Source: Haloferula helveola
Lineage (GTDB): Bacteria; Verrucomicrobiota; Verrucomicrobiia; Verrucomicrobiales; Akkermansiaceae
Direction of reading: 5' to 3'
DNA: 64,000 bases
Assembly (NCBI RefSeq): GCF_037076345.1
Contig: NZ_AP024702.1
Span: 2,542,001 to 2,606,000, forward strand
Both the position numbers and the translations under genes were made by a program. Within the stretch, counting starts at the first letter, position 1. Each line of letters starts with the position of its first letter. Shown here in pieces: positions 35,849 through 46,106 of the stretch. The notes under the pieces are model-generated. The model did not search any database and was not told where the DNA came from. It saw only the letters and a program-made list of their open reading frames with translations.

Positions 35849-36098
35849 GTTGTGATCGGTCGGAACGTCGACCCGCAGCCAAAGCCTCCCGGAGGACATG
35901 AGTCTTGTCCCTGATCGCAGGTGCGCTGCCCGGAGCAGGTTCCGGCCTCGCTTTGAAGCTCCGCTGATACTCCACGCGATTCTTCACCGGCCGATGGAAA
36001 CCTGCACCTTCATGGGTCAGGCAGGGCTGCGGGAATCTTCTTGCAGGCGACGTTCGGCACGGCGGTATTCGCGCGATCCTCAAACAAAAAACCCATCC

Positions 36099-39000
36099 AT
36101 GATTTCTCCACGATTCGCACTCGCGGTCGCAGCAGCCACCGTGATGTTCACGTCTGTTCAGGCCAACGGCCAGTTGGTCACGACCACGGTCACCGCGTCG
36201 CAGGACAAGAACAACTACGGCGGCACGCTGTCCGACCTGATTTCGGGCGAGGAAATGACCAAGCCGACGGCCAACGATCCGTCGACCTGGACCACCACCA
36301 CGAACAATTACGCCGACGGATGGAACCAGCAAGGGAAACTCAGCGGCGCGGCCAATGGCAAGATCGCATGGGTGGTGATCGACCTTGGCGCGGAAGTCGC
36401 CGGCCTTGAGGAGGCCTACTTCTGGGCATGGCGGCATTCCTCGAGCGCGTCGAACAACGTCAACGCGTACAACCTCTATCTCGCCACCAGTCCCACGGTG
36501 GCTCCTCCGGCCGCGACCACGACGATCACCGACTACGATTTCGCCAGCGGCGGATGGACCCAGTTCGGTGGGACACGGACGATGCCGAACAAGGGTGCCT
36601 CGCCGGCGGCGGCGGAAGAGGTGGTCTCGCTCGGTGGTGCCACCGCGCGCTACATCGGCATGGAGATTCTCTCGAACGACGGCGGCAACTGGGTCGGCTT
36701 CCACGAGGTGGCCATCACCCAAGGGGTGGTCGACACGGATCCACCCACTCTCGCTGTGGCTGACATCGTCGATGACCAAGCCGGTGCCGGAGTGACCGAG
36801 AACACGGTGGTCACCTACACGCTGACCTTCAGCGAGGACATGAACGAAGCGACGGTGGAACCTGCCGATTTCAGCAACGTGGGAAGCGCACCGATCAGCG
36901 TTGGCTCGATCTTGGAAACAGCTCCCGGCGTGTTCGACGTCGAGGTCACTCCGACCGGCACCGGCACGCTGCAACTCCAGGTGCCGGCGGGAGCCACGAT
37001 GACCGATGTCGCCGGCAATCCGCTCGATACGGGTGCGGCAATCGTCGATGCGGAAACGATCACGGTGACCTCCGACACCACGGCGCCGACCCTGGCGTCG
37101 GTCGACATCGTCGACGACCAAGGCGGTGGCACCGTAGCGGTGAACTCGGTGGTCGTTTACACGGTGAGTTTCAGCGAGGACATCGACGAAACCACGGTGA
37201 GCGACGCAGACTTCGACAATGCGGGTACTTCAACGATTGCCTTCGGCGCCATCACCGAAGTCACGCCGGGAGAGTTCACGGTGGAAGTCACGCCGACCAC
37301 CACCGGGTCGCTTCAGCTTCGGGTTCCGGTTTCCGCTTCGATCGAGGACACCGTCGGCAACCTGCTCGATAACGATCCGGCCATCCTCGACGACACCACA
37401 CTGACGGTCGAGATCGCGACCAGCAGCCTCGTTGCCATCACCGGCATCACGGGCTCTCACGGCGGCGACCAGTATGCGAACGGACTGGTTTCGCTGAACA
37501 ACGGCTCGGGCATCGATGCCTCCGTCGATCCAGACGATCCGGAGACGTGGTCCTTTGACGGCGCCGCCTACCAGGACGAGTGGATGGGCACTTTCCTGAA
37601 GGTCGGCGGCGTGGTCACGCCGGGCCTGAATGGCAAGGTGGCGTGGACTTGCCTCGACTTCGGTTCGGGGCAGGCGCTCGGCACCCTGTATCTCTTCAAC
37701 ACCAACTACTCGTCCGGCGTTTCCGGCACGGACAGCTTCAATATCTACTACGCCAACGCCCCGGGAGTCGCACTGCCGACGCCGCCGGTCAAAGGCACCG
37801 CGGCCGTGACGGGCCTGAGTCCGCAGGGCGACTACGACTTCAGCGGCGGCGGCTGGACGCTCTTCAACGCGACCGGTCCGCTGAGCGCGACGCAGGCCGA
37901 CGTCACCGCAGTCGACCTGCCGGGAGTGACCGCCCGCTACCTTGCCATCGAGATCCTTTCGAACCACGGCGACGGCGCCCAGGGCGGGCGGGTCGGATTC
38001 GATGAGGTTGCAGTGACCACCGCACCGCCGGACACCGACCTCGACGGATTGCCGGACGAGTACGAACTCGCCAATACCACGCCGCCTTCCACGACTTCGC
38101 TCGATCCCGCGGTCGACCTGGAGCCTGACGGCCTGACGACCTATGAGGAATTCCTGATCGGCACCGATCCGAATGATGCCGACACCGACGACGACACGCT
38201 GAACGACGGTCCCGAAATGCTGGGTGTCGGGAGCCGTCCGCCGACCAATCCGCTTGAAGCGGATACCGACGGCGACGGACTCGATGACCTCGTGGAGACC
38301 GGCACGGGTAGCTATGTCAGCACTTCCGACACCGGCACCGATCCGACTTCTGCGGATACCGATGCGGACGGCCTCGGCGACGCGGTGGAAACCAACACCG
38401 GTGTGCTGGTCAGCCTCACCGAGACCGGCACCAACCCGTTTCTCGCCGACTCCGATGCCGACGGAGCGGAGGACTGGTATGAAGTCGCGATCATCGATGT
38501 CGACCCGGTGGTCGGTCCGCTGCCGAACAGCCCGAACGATCCGGGTCTCAAGCCGATCATCGGCTACCCGCTGCCTGATCCCGATCCGGCCGATACCGGT
38601 GTCACCGACAAGCCGGTGAAGGTCTACATCATGTCAGGCCAGTCGAACATGGTCGGCTTCGGCCAGATCAACGGCACCAAGCCCGGCACCCTGGTCACCG
38701 TCACCGGGGCCGAGAGCAAGTTCCCCAATCTCGTCGCATCCGGCGGCGGCTGGACGACCCGCAACGACGTGAAATACCGCGGTGTGGTTTCCGATACCGG
38801 AAACGGCAACCTGCGCCCCGATGTCGCGAGTGACAGCATCGGTCCGGAGATCGGTTTCGGCTACGTGATGGGCTGGTATCACGACGAGCCGGTGCTTCTC
38901 ATCAAGAGCTCGATCGGCAACCGCAGCCTGATGTGGGACTACGCGCCGCCGACGACGCCGAGCTTCGACTACACCGACGGCCTCACCTATGCCGGCTATG

Positions 39001-40166
39001 GCCAGTCGCCGAGAAACTGGGACACCGCGACTGGCGGGCCGAGTCCGTATGTGTGGTATGCGGGCAAGCAGTTCGACGACTGTTTCGTCGCCGAGTCTGA
39101 GATGGCCTTCGGCCCGTGGATCGACGGCAGCGCCTATCAGGCGAGCGGTAACATCGGCACCCAGGTCCGCCATAACGGTGTGGAGTACCAATGCACGGTC
39201 AACCACACCGCCAGCGCCGCGACCGAGCCGGGCGCCGGCGCCGACTGGGCGACGGTCTGGAAAGTCTTCACCATCTTCAATGCGGCCGATGTCCTCGACA
39301 ACTTCGGCACCGAGTATGGCGACTGGGCGGCGCAGGGATACGAGATCGCCGGGTTCGTCTGGTGGCAGGGCTACAGCGACCGCGGCGAACCGGCCGCGAC
39401 ACGCTACCGGGAAAACATGGCGCGCTTCATCAAGCAGATCCGCATCTACTATGAAAACCGTTATCCGGGCAAAGGCGCTGGCGCCGCACCCTTCGTGCTC
39501 GCCACGCTCGCGGCCGACGGCGGCTGGAGCAACACGCAACCGCTCGATGCCGCGGTCGCGCAGGCCCAGCTCGACGTCGATGGTGATGCCGGGATCTACC
39601 CTGAGTTCGCCGGCAACGTGAAGACCATGGAAGCGCGCGGTTTCTGGCGCGATGCCAGCGAGTCGCCGAACAGCCAGGGATTCCACTACAACTGGAACGC
39701 GGAGACCTACATGCTCGCCGGCGATGCTCTCGCCCGGGGAATGATCGAACTTCAGGAAAACGGCACGCCGCCCGGGAATCCCTACGACACTTGGTCAGGC
39801 GGTGAGCCGGCCGAAAGCGACACCAACGGTGACGGCGTTGAAAACGCGGTTGCCTGGGCCCTCGGTGCGGCGAGCCCTTACTTGGATGCCACCGGCCTGC
39901 TGCCAACTTTCGACAACAGCGACCCGACCTACTTCACCTACACCTTCAACCGGCTGGATGTCGCGAACTCCAATGCCACGATCACCGTCGAGTACGGCAA
40001 CGACCTCGTCGGCTGGACGGCCGCTGCCGATGACGGCGACAATGTCATCATTAACGTCACCGACGGCTCACCGTCCGACACCGTCGAAGTCAGCCTGAAG
40101 CGCAGCACGCTCACAGCCGACGCCCGGCTGTTTGTTCGACTGAAGGTGCTCGTGCCGGGGTCGTGA
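36099..40166 (+). CDS. Multidomain secreted SASA esterase with discoidin-like, Ig-like, TSP3 and CBM-like modules
   Basis: 1355 residues with a signal peptide (1-24, SVQANG-Q). In order: a discoidin-like module (about 27-205), two bacterial Ig-like domains (about 209-325 and 326-440; both 'D-x-[18 protein letters not shown]…FSEDM/I'), a second discoidin-like module (about 441-640), and TSP3 repeats (about 644-830, [24 protein letters not shown]). The SASA hydrolase domain follows (about 841-1235; [16 protein letters not shown] with the nucleophile in SGQSN, '[13 protein letters not shown]'). Inside the catalytic region, at about 1003-1060, is an insert ([21 protein letters not shown]…GADWATVW) resembling a CBM5/12 carbohydrate-binding module. 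The C-terminal 110 residues are the usual verrucomicrobial tail. Probable role: deacetylation of an insoluble polysaccharide. The leader is AAACAAAAAACCCATCC-ATG. Confidence 0.88.
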   Translation: MISPRFALAVAAATVMFTSVQANGQLVTTTVTASQDKNNYGGTLSDLISGEEMTKPTANDPSTWTTTTNNYADGWNQQGKLSGAANGKIAWVVIDLGAEVAGLEEAYFWAWRHSSSASNNVNAYNLYLATSPTVAPPAATTTITDYDFASGGWTQFGGTRTMPNKGASPAAAEEVVSLGGATARYIGMEILSNDGGNWVGFHEVAITQGVVDTDPPTLAVADIVDDQAGAGVTENTVVTYTLTFSEDMNEATVEPADFSNVGSAPISVGSILETAPGVFDVEVTPTGTGTLQLQVPAGATMTDVAGNPLDTGAAIVDAETITVTSDTTAPTLASVDIVDDQGGGTVAVNSVVVYTVSFSEDIDETTVSDADFDNAGTSTIAFGAITEVTPGEFTVEVTPTTTGSLQLRVPVSASIEDTVGNLLDNDPAILDDTTLTVEIATSSLVAITGITGSHGGDQYANGLVSLNNGSGIDASVDPDDPETWSFDGAAYQDEWMGTFLKVGGVVTPGLNGKVAWTCLDFGSGQALGTLYLFNTNYSSGVSGTDSFNIYYANAPGVALPTPPVKGTAAVTGLSPQGDYDFSGGGWTLFNATGPLSATQADVTAVDLPGVTARYLAIEILSNHGDGAQGGRVGFDEVAVTTAPPDTDLDGLPDEYELANTTPPSTTSLDPAVDLEPDGLTTYEEFLIGTDPNDADTDDDTLNDGPEMLGVGSRPPTNPLEADTDGDGLDDLVETGTGSYVSTSDTGTDPTSADTDADGLGDAVETNTGVLVSLTETGTNPFLADSDADGAEDWYEVAIIDVDPVVGPLPNSPNDPGLKPIIGYPLPDPDPADTGVTDKPVKVYIMSGQSNMVGFGQINGTKPGTLVTVTGAESKFPNLVASGGGWTTRNDVKYRGVVSDTGNGNLRPDVASDSIGPEIGFGYVMGWYHDEPVLLIKSSIGNRSLMWDYAPPTTPSFDYTDGLTYAGYGQSPRNWDTATGGPSPYVWYAGKQFDDCFVAESEMAFGPWIDGSAYQASGNIGTQVRHNGVEYQCTVNHTASAATEPGAGADWATVWKVFTIFNAADVLDNFGTEYGDWAAQGYEIAGFVWWQGYSDRGEPAATRYRENMARFIKQIRIYYENRYPGKGAGAAPFVLATLAADGGWSNTQPLDAAVAQAQLDVDGDAGIYPEFAGNVKTMEARGFWRDASESPNSQGFHYNWNAETYMLAGDALARGMIELQENGTPPGNPYDTWSGGEPAESDTNGDGVENAVAWALGAASPYLDATGLLPTFDNSDPTYFTYTFNRLDVANSNATITVEYGNDLVGWTAAADDGDNVIINVTDGSPSDTVEVSLKRSTLTADARLFVRLKVLVPGS

Positions 40167-40175
40167 CGCCCGGCG

Positions 40176-41780
40176 CTACTCCTTCTCCCACCCGAACAGC
40201 TTCTCGGCGTTGCCGCGGTAGATCTTGTAGCGGACCGCTTCGGGGAGATCGAGTTCCTCGAAGAAGGTGTAGTGCTGGTTCATCTGCTTGTCTCGGCTGC
40301 CGAACGACCACCAGCCTTCGTCGGTGGCCCACAGGATCTTGTCCTGGTTACGGATCAGGAACTCGCGGGCGTACTTGCGGTCACGGTTGAGCACGTTGAC
40401 GACCACGTGACCGGACATGTCGGCGTAAAGGTTCGGGTGCTCCTGAAGCTGGCGGTCGCAGCTTCCGTTGCCGAGCTGACGCCACCAGTAGGCATGCGCG
40501 ATGACCTTGCAGTCGGGAAACATCTCGAGCACGCGGTCGACCCGCTTCATGCCCGGCTCGACCATGTTCTTGTTCTGGTCGATGTGGAACATCACCGGCA
40601 GCCCGACCTTCTCGCAGGCTTCGTAAAGAAGCAGGTTCTTCGGATCGTCGAACATTAGGTCGCGGCCGTAGTGCTCACCGAAGGCGATGGCACCATCGGA
40701 GATCTCGCGCTTCAGGATGGCGACCGCCTCGTCGACCGTTCCGACCTCACCCGGGTCGATGATGCACATGCGATCGATCCTGCCTTTGTATTTGGCGTAG
40801 TTGGCGAGCATCGCGCTCCGTTCTTCCTCGGTCCATGCACGCGACCCCTTGTGGTTGAGCGGACTGACGACGCAGCGCTCAACGTTGCGCTCGTCCATCC
40901 ACTTCGCGACCGCGTCCAGTCCGCCTTCATTGACCGCCATCGCATGGACGTGGGTGTCGATGAACTTCACGTCTTCGGGCGGTTTGGCGGCGGCCGGCTG
41001 CTCGGCCAGCAGCTTCAGCATTTGCTCGGCGTAACGCTCGCCGAGGAGCAGCTGGCTTTTGGTGTCGAAGTGCCAGCGGTCGGTGGCTTTTAAGCCCTCG
41101 GAACTGGCGAAGGCGGTCGCGTGGCAGACTTCCGGCAGCTTGGCGATCTGGTCGTTGATCGCGGGCACGTTGTTGATCTGGCCGGCGACGAAGGGCAGGT
41201 CGGTGTCGCCGAAGTCGTTGCGCACGTTGCCGACCAGCGTTTTCAGTTTGTCGAGGTAGCCGTCAGGCCGTTCGCTGTTGCTTTCGCCCTGGTGCCAGAG
41301 CACGCCCTTCAGCGTGCCGCTTTTCATGGCGACCTTCATCCGTTTGCGGGCGGCCCAGTAGAGGTCGGGTTTCTCGCCGACCCATGACTCGATCTTCGAA
41401 CCGCCGCGGGCATTGACGATCAGGCCAATTTTGAGATTTGGATCCTCTTCCAGCATCTTCAGGACGAACCCGTAGCCCGGCCCCAACTTTTGCATCCCGG
41501 CTCCCTTGCCGGTCGTCGAGTAACGGTTGAGCGGATTGCGGGCGGGCTCCCACTCGTTCTTCTCATTGAGCAGGAAACAGCGGTCGATGACTCCCGCGGC
41601 GTCGTCCGGAATCTTGGCACGGCCGGCCATGTTCGACTGGCCGATCAGCAGAAAGAGCTGGAGGTCATCTGGCGGACCTCCGGGTTCGTCGACGCACAAT
41701 TCACACGCGAGCCCCGGGATTGCAAAAGCGACGAGCAGGAAGACGGACAGGTGGTGGAGGAGGTGGATGGGCTGGAGCAT
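40176..41780 (-). CDS. Exported fusion of a SASA acetylesterase and an amidohydrolase
   Basis: 534 residues. The signal peptide is about 1-25; its end, PGLAC, leaves a Cys at the likely cleavage point, so a lipoprotein is possible although the lipobox is imperfect. The N-terminal half is a SASA/CE6 hydrolase (LFLLIGQSNMAGRA, LKGVLWHQGESNS, and a late Asp/His in ATDRWHFDTKSQ). From about residue 290 there is an amidohydrolase-2 TIM barrel: FIDTHVHAM (HxH metal motif), GEHYGRD, VMFHIDQNK, KVIAHAYWW and ILWATDEGWW with the final metal-site Asp. Fusing a deacetylase to a metal-dependent hydrolase suggests sequential attack on one substituted sugar or aromatic ester. ATG 41780 is favoured over 41927, which adds an unconserved Ser/Thr-rich stretch overlapping the upstream gene. 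Confidence 0.88.
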   Translation of the reverse strand: MLQPIHLLHHLSVFLLVAFAIPGLACELCVDEPGGPPDDLQLFLLIGQSNMAGRAKIPDDAAGVIDRCFLLNEKNEWEPARNPLNRYSTTGKGAGMQKLGPGYGFVLKMLEEDPNLKIGLIVNARGGSKIESWVGEKPDLYWAARKRMKVAMKSGTLKGVLWHQGESNSERPDGYLDKLKTLVGNVRNDFGDTDLPFVAGQINNVPAINDQIAKLPEVCHATAFASSEGLKATDRWHFDTKSQLLLGERYAEQMLKLLAEQPAAAKPPEDVKFIDTHVHAMAVNEGGLDAVAKWMDERNVERCVVSPLNHKGSRAWTEEERSAMLANYAKYKGRIDRMCIIDPGEVGTVDEAVAILKREISDGAIAFGEHYGRDLMFDDPKNLLLYEACEKVGLPVMFHIDQNKNMVEPGMKRVDRVLEMFPDCKVIAHAYWWRQLGNGSCDRQLQEHPNLYADMSGHVVVNVLNRDRKYAREFLIRNQDKILWATDEGWWSFGSRDKQMNQHYTFFEELDLPEAVRYKIYRGNAEKLFGWEKE

Positions 41781-41874
41781 GGGAGGAGCAAATGCGCCGC
41801 CCGTGGAGCGGCATGTGGTTCGAACGGCTTTAGCCAGCGGATGGTATGAAATCAATCCGCCAGTCGTGGAGGTG

Positions 41875-44454
41875 TCACGGCAACTGCCGGACCCCGGCAC
41901 GGAGGAAGATGCGACCCACCGGCTCACTGGTCGTCGCGGTCACGGTGGAAGTGTCCCCAATCGTGGCCACGGAGAAGGTCAGCGTCGGTCCTCCCGGTGG
42001 TCCGGCCACGCCGTCTCCGGGGAACCAATCGGTCAGGTTCGGTGACCATTCGTAGAATCCGGTCACGTCGGCCGGACGGGTCGGATTCAACGGGTGGGTA
42101 AAGATGGTAACGGTACCATCCGTCGTGAGATTCGCCAGCCCGGAGCTGAAGTCGCCCGGATTCGTGCCGAACCATGCTTCCAGCCCGTTTGCCAGACGGT
42201 CTCTATCCGGATCGTCGGTGAAGTCCTGCTCGCCCACATCGAGGGCAAATGCCGGATCGGTGATATAGCTGAGGAAGTTTTCGACCGGGCCGCCGATCAC
42301 CATGCCCGGGTTGTCGTGCAGGAAGCTGATCTGGGTCGAATCGAGGACCACGTCGTAGAGTTGGAAGTCATCGATGTAGCCGTTGGGCACCCGGGTGTTG
42401 GAACCGACGGTCAGGATGCTGTCTCCGAAGGCGATCGGGCCGGTGCCGGTCGCGATGTCGAGCGTGCTGGTGCTCGGATTGAGATCGGTCGGGTCGCCGT
42501 CGACATACCATGCGATGTCACCGAAGGTAGCGTCATCCGGAACCGTGACGGCCACGAAGTGCCAGTCGCCGTCGTCGATCGTCGGATTGGTGTTCTGCCC
42601 TAGGCCCTGGACCTCCACGCGGAGCTGTGTGTTGGACGCTCCTTGCTCCTTGATGTCGAAACGCGTGCCGTTGGCGGAGTTGTCGCCGAAGGAAACGAAG
42701 GTGCCGTCGCCTTCATCGACGTTCGGAGTCCTCGCCCGCCACCAGAATGTCACCGTGCGGGCGTCGCCCGCCCACGCGAAGCTGTTGCTGGTCACCGCCC
42801 CGTCTCCCGGGCCAGTGGTGACTCCGGATCCGAGAATTTCCAACGCCCCGCTGCCGGCCATGGGCAAACCCGGATTGCTGTTGATCTGCACTCGGTTGCC
42901 GAGCGTGGCGAAGGCTGAACCGATGGTGTCAGGTGTGGTGCCAGCGCTCTCGGTGTCGAAGGTGTAGTGGGAGAGCAACGACGCGGATGCGCCGGTATCG
43001 ACCGCGGTGGAGAAATGCCAAGCCAAGGATCCCCCGGTGCCGGCGAACGCGTTGCCGGCCAGGTCTTCGATGGCACCTTCCGGAACTTCCACATAATAGC
43101 TGGTTCCGTTGGCCAATGGAGAGGGTGGGTCGATGGTGACGACCGCACCGCTGATGCTGACAGCCGCGGAGGAAACGTCGATGGAAGCGACGACCTGGTT
43201 TCCGGTCGCTTCCTTGATTACAAGGTCGCCTGATCCCTTCATGACAGGCTCGTTGAAAGTAGCGACGAGGTCGGAGGCTACGGCGATGCTCGTACTTCCG
43301 GTTGGAGGACTCAGGGAGTCGAGCTCCGGCGTTGTGGTGTCGGGCGAGAGCGGAACGGTTTGGAGTGTGAGGATCTTCCGGCTGTCGTCCTGGTCGGCGA
43401 CCGACACTCCGTCGAGCTGGCCGTCCCCGTTGCTGCCGGTCCCGATCACCGATCCGTCCGCGAGCTCCACCAGGGAGAAGTGATAGCCGCAACGGATGCC
43501 GACCGGCGTTCCCGTGATTCCCGCTAGGGCCTGGGGAGAGGAGAACTTCACGGCCGAGACATTCCCGCCACCGCACTGGCCTTCGAAGTTCCGGCCCCAG
43601 ACCGACACCTGGGTCGCGGCTCGGACGGCTGAATGATGGTAGCCTGCCGCGACCTCGGAAACACCGCTCAGACCCGGGACCGGCGTGAAGCCGGAGACCG
43701 GATCGGTGTGTCCGAGCCCGAGTTGCCCGAAAGAGTTGTCGCCGGCCGCGCTTACCGAGCCTCCCGAAAGAAGGACCAACGCGTGTTGCCCGCCCGCGGC
43801 CACAGCTTCGGCGGTCGTGATGCCGGCGACCTGCGTCGGGCTTGTCCGGTCGGCGGTGTCGCCCAGTCCGAGCTGGCCGTGCCGGTTGCGGCCCCAGGCC
43901 CAAAGTGTGTGGTCGAACCGGACCGCCAGTGTGAATCCGTCGCCGGCCGCCATGGTAGAAACCCCGGTGAGCACCAGAGCCGGAGCCGTCACGTCGAGCC
44001 GGCCGCCATTGCCGACCTGACCGCTGCCATTGTGACCCCACGCGAACAAGTCACCGGTGTCGGCATCGAGCGCCAGATAGTGCCGGTGTCCGGCAGCGAT
44101 CTCATCGATACCGCCGAGTCCGGCAATCTGGATCGGGGTCGAAACAGGATCGGGGGTGCCGTGGGGGGTGGTGTGCTGGAGCGTGCTCTCGCCGAGAAAC
44201 CACACGGTGCCGTCCGACTTCAGAGCGAGGGTGCTGAAGCCGCCAGCCGACACCGCGGTGATGTCGGACAGGCCGGCGACCGTAGCCGGTGAGCCGGCGG
44301 GTGCGGTGCCGAGCTGGCCGTAGGTGCCGTCGCCGAGACCGACCACCGAGCCGTCCGATACACGGACGGCATGGTAGCCTCCCGCCGACATTTCTACGGC
44401 CGAAGCCGTAGCTCCGGTGAAAGTGAGGTAGAGCAGCAATTGCCTCGCCGTCAT
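41875..44454 (-). CDS. Secreted RCC1-repeat protein with Ig-like and LamG-like domains
   Basis: 859 residues with a signal peptide (1-19). Residues about 20-360 are RCC1-type propeller repeats (LWAWGRNRHGQLGLGDTADR, 'LFAWGHNGSGQVGNGG', 'SVWGRNFEGQCGGG'). About 371-480 is an SwmB-like Ig domain ('ELDSLSPPTGSTSIAVASDL', 'GTSYYVEVPEGAIEDLAGNAF' in part). About 500-705 is a LamG/concanavalin-type sandwich (DARTVTFWWRARTPNVDEGDG, 'DWHFVAVTVPDD', 'GYIDDFQLYDV'), then a verrucomicrobial C-terminal tail. No enzyme motif; a binding or adhesion role is inferred. It starts 1 nt after the stop of the sulfatase gene, so both are in one operon, with the esterase-amidohydrolase 94 nt further on. Confidence 0.88.
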   Translation of the reverse strand: MTARQLLLYLTFTGATASAVEMSAGGYHAVRVSDGSVVGLGDGTYGQLGTAPAGSPATVAGLSDITAVSAGGFSTLALKSDGTVWFLGESTLQHTTPHGTPDPVSTPIQIAGLGGIDEIAAGHRHYLALDADTGDLFAWGHNGSGQVGNGGRLDVTAPALVLTGVSTMAAGDGFTLAVRFDHTLWAWGRNRHGQLGLGDTADRTSPTQVAGITTAEAVAAGGQHALVLLSGGSVSAAGDNSFGQLGLGHTDPVSGFTPVPGLSGVSEVAAGYHHSAVRAATQVSVWGRNFEGQCGGGNVSAVKFSSPQALAGITGTPVGIRCGYHFSLVELADGSVIGTGSNGDGQLDGVSVADQDDSRKILTLQTVPLSPDTTTPELDSLSPPTGSTSIAVASDLVATFNEPVMKGSGDLVIKEATGNQVVASIDVSSAAVSISGAVVTIDPPSPLANGTSYYVEVPEGAIEDLAGNAFAGTGGSLAWHFSTAVDTGASASLLSHYTFDTESAGTTPDTIGSAFATLGNRVQINSNPGLPMAGSGALEILGSGVTTGPGDGAVTSNSFAWAGDARTVTFWWRARTPNVDEGDGTFVSFGDNSANGTRFDIKEQGASNTQLRVEVQGLGQNTNPTIDDGDWHFVAVTVPDDATFGDIAWYVDGDPTDLNPSTSTLDIATGTGPIAFGDSILTVGSNTRVPNGYIDDFQLYDVVLDSTQISFLHDNPGMVIGGPVENFLSYITDPAFALDVGEQDFTDDPDRDRLANGLEAWFGTNPGDFSSGLANLTTDGTVTIFTHPLNPTRPADVTGFYEWSPNLTDWFPGDGVAGPPGGPTLTFSVATIGDTSTVTATTSEPVGRIFLRAGVRQLP

Positions 44455-44455
44455 C

Positions 44456-45901
44456 CTACTGGGCCTCGGTCTTGAGTTGGGAAGTCAGCGCGTCGAGCTC
44501 GGTGACGACCGAGGCGTAGCGGGGGTCGTCGGCGAGGTTGGTCCGCTGGTAGGGATCCAGAGTGACGTCGTAGAGCTGTTGAACGTTGCCGTTGTTCGGG
44601 TAGCGGGTGTAGCAGAACGAACCTGTCCGCACCCCTTCGTTGAGGAAGACCCCGCCGCCGACCGCCGGGTGCTCGTGGAAATAGGCGGTGCGCCAGTCCG
44701 ACGGCGGGCTGCCATCGACGATTTCCTTCATCGACCGTCCCTGCATCACGGCCGGCGGTGCGACTCCGGCGTAGTCGAGGATGGTCGCGGGAATGTCGAT
44801 ATTGAGGACCATCTCGGAAACCCGCTTGCCCTTCTGGTCCGCGGACAGGCGGGGGTCGACGACGATCATCGGCACCCGGATCGACTCTTCCTGGATGTAC
44901 CACTTTCCCGCCTGCTGCCGCTCGCCGAGGAAGAACCCGTGGTCGGAGCTGAGGATCACGATCGTGTTGGAAACCAGGCTGTCGGCCGGATCGCCGTTGT
45001 CATCGGGATCATCGAGGGCGGCAAGGATCCGGCCGATCTGGACATCGACGCCATGGATCAGCCGGTGGTGCTTCCTGATATTGTCCTGATGCTTCTGTTC
45101 GGTGCCGAATCGGTGGTCCCAGCGCCTCGTTCCCTCGGCCGACGAGGCCTTGAAGAAGGAAGGCAGGTCATCGAACTGGGCTTGCGTGTCGGTCTTGGCA
45201 TGGGCGATCAGGTCGCCGGAGTAGAGAGAGTCGTAGACGGGGTCGGGAAGGAAGTCGCCGCCGCTGGAGTTATCCTGCACGTGGGGTTCCTTCCAACTGA
45301 TCTGCAGGCAGAAAGGCGCGGCGGTCGGGTTCTTCGCCGGATCGACGGTGTCGCCAATGAACTCGATGGCAAGGTCGCCGACGAACTCGGAGATGTGCCG
45401 CCCGTTCGCGGACTCACCGTCGATCGTCTGATTGAAGTAGTTTCCCTGCCCGTTCCACCCCTTGTCGAAGTCATAGGTGCCGTAGAGCCCGGTGAAGCCG
45501 TTGCCGAGGCCGTGCTTGCCGATGAAGCCCATGTAGTATCCGGCGTCGTCGAGCCGGTCGGGGTAGCTGTCCTGCCATTGCGCGGCTGACAGGTTGGTGC
45601 CGAAAGACGAAATGCCGTGTCGCGCCATGTGCTGCCCGGAGAAGACGGAGGCGCGGCTCACCATGCAGATCGCGGTGGTGACGAAGGCGTTTTCGAACAC
45701 CGTCCCCTGCGCCGCGAGGGTGTCCATGTTCGGCGTGGTGATGACGTCGTTTCCCGTGAACCCAGCCGCGTCCCAGCGCATGTCATCGAGGAAGAAGAAC
45801 AGGATGTTCGGTGAGGCAGCGGTCTCGGGCGGGAAGGCGGACGCAAGTAGCGCGACAGCCACGGCCGCGAGCCGCGTGAGGCGGGAGGGTTGTGGGTTCA
45901 T
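44456..45901 (-). CDS. Exported sulfatase-family enzyme with variant CMVSR active-site motif
   Basis: 481 residues with a signal peptide (about 1-29, ending ETAAS). Alkaline-phosphatase-fold sulfatase: PNILFFFLDDMRWDAAGF with metal-binding D39/D40, the formylglycine site C79-M-V-S-R83 in TTAICMVSRASVFSGQ, and IVILSSDHGFFLGERQQAGKW for the second metal half. The usual CxPxR has Val in place of Pro; Cys and Arg are kept, and this variant occurs in PVC sulfatases, so it is probably active. ATG 45901 gives the signal peptide; the in-frame start at 46108 does not. First gene of a minus-strand operon with the RCC1 protein and the esterase-amidohydrolase; divergent from the second ECF sigma gene. 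Confidence 0.9.
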   Translation of the reverse strand: MNPQPSRLTRLAAVAVALLASAFPPETAASPNILFFFLDDMRWDAAGFTGNDVITTPNMDTLAAQGTVFENAFVTTAICMVSRASVFSGQHMARHGISSFGTNLSAAQWQDSYPDRLDDAGYYMGFIGKHGLGNGFTGLYGTYDFDKGWNGQGNYFNQTIDGESANGRHISEFVGDLAIEFIGDTVDPAKNPTAAPFCLQISWKEPHVQDNSSGGDFLPDPVYDSLYSGDLIAHAKTDTQAQFDDLPSFFKASSAEGTRRWDHRFGTEQKHQDNIRKHHRLIHGVDVQIGRILAALDDPDDNGDPADSLVSNTIVILSSDHGFFLGERQQAGKWYIQEESIRVPMIVVDPRLSADQKGKRVSEMVLNIDIPATILDYAGVAPPAVMQGRSMKEIVDGSPPSDWRTAYFHEHPAVGGGVFLNEGVRTGSFCYTRYPNNGNVQQLYDVTLDPYQRTNLADDPRYASVVTELDALTSQLKTEAQ

Positions 45902-46106
45902 TTCGTCGGGATGGGCTGCCGGGATGAACGAGAGGCGGACGCCCGGGTGTTCCGGGGTCATCGATGCAGCGGCGATGCTATCCAGCTGTCCCGCCACCCG
46001 GGAAGCGCCATTCGAGTCGATCAGTCCAGCTCGGCTCCCCGGCGGGCGAAGAAACTGGCGCAATTCTGGGCTGACATGGCCTGAAGGTCCGCTAGGCTTT
46101 CTCAAC

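Noticed and set aside
45902..46106. A copy of the GTTAACGTTT/TTATTGGTTGG motif before the second sigma gene or before 48296
   Set aside because: Neither box is present in the two upstream regions, so the second ECF system appears to use a different promoter.
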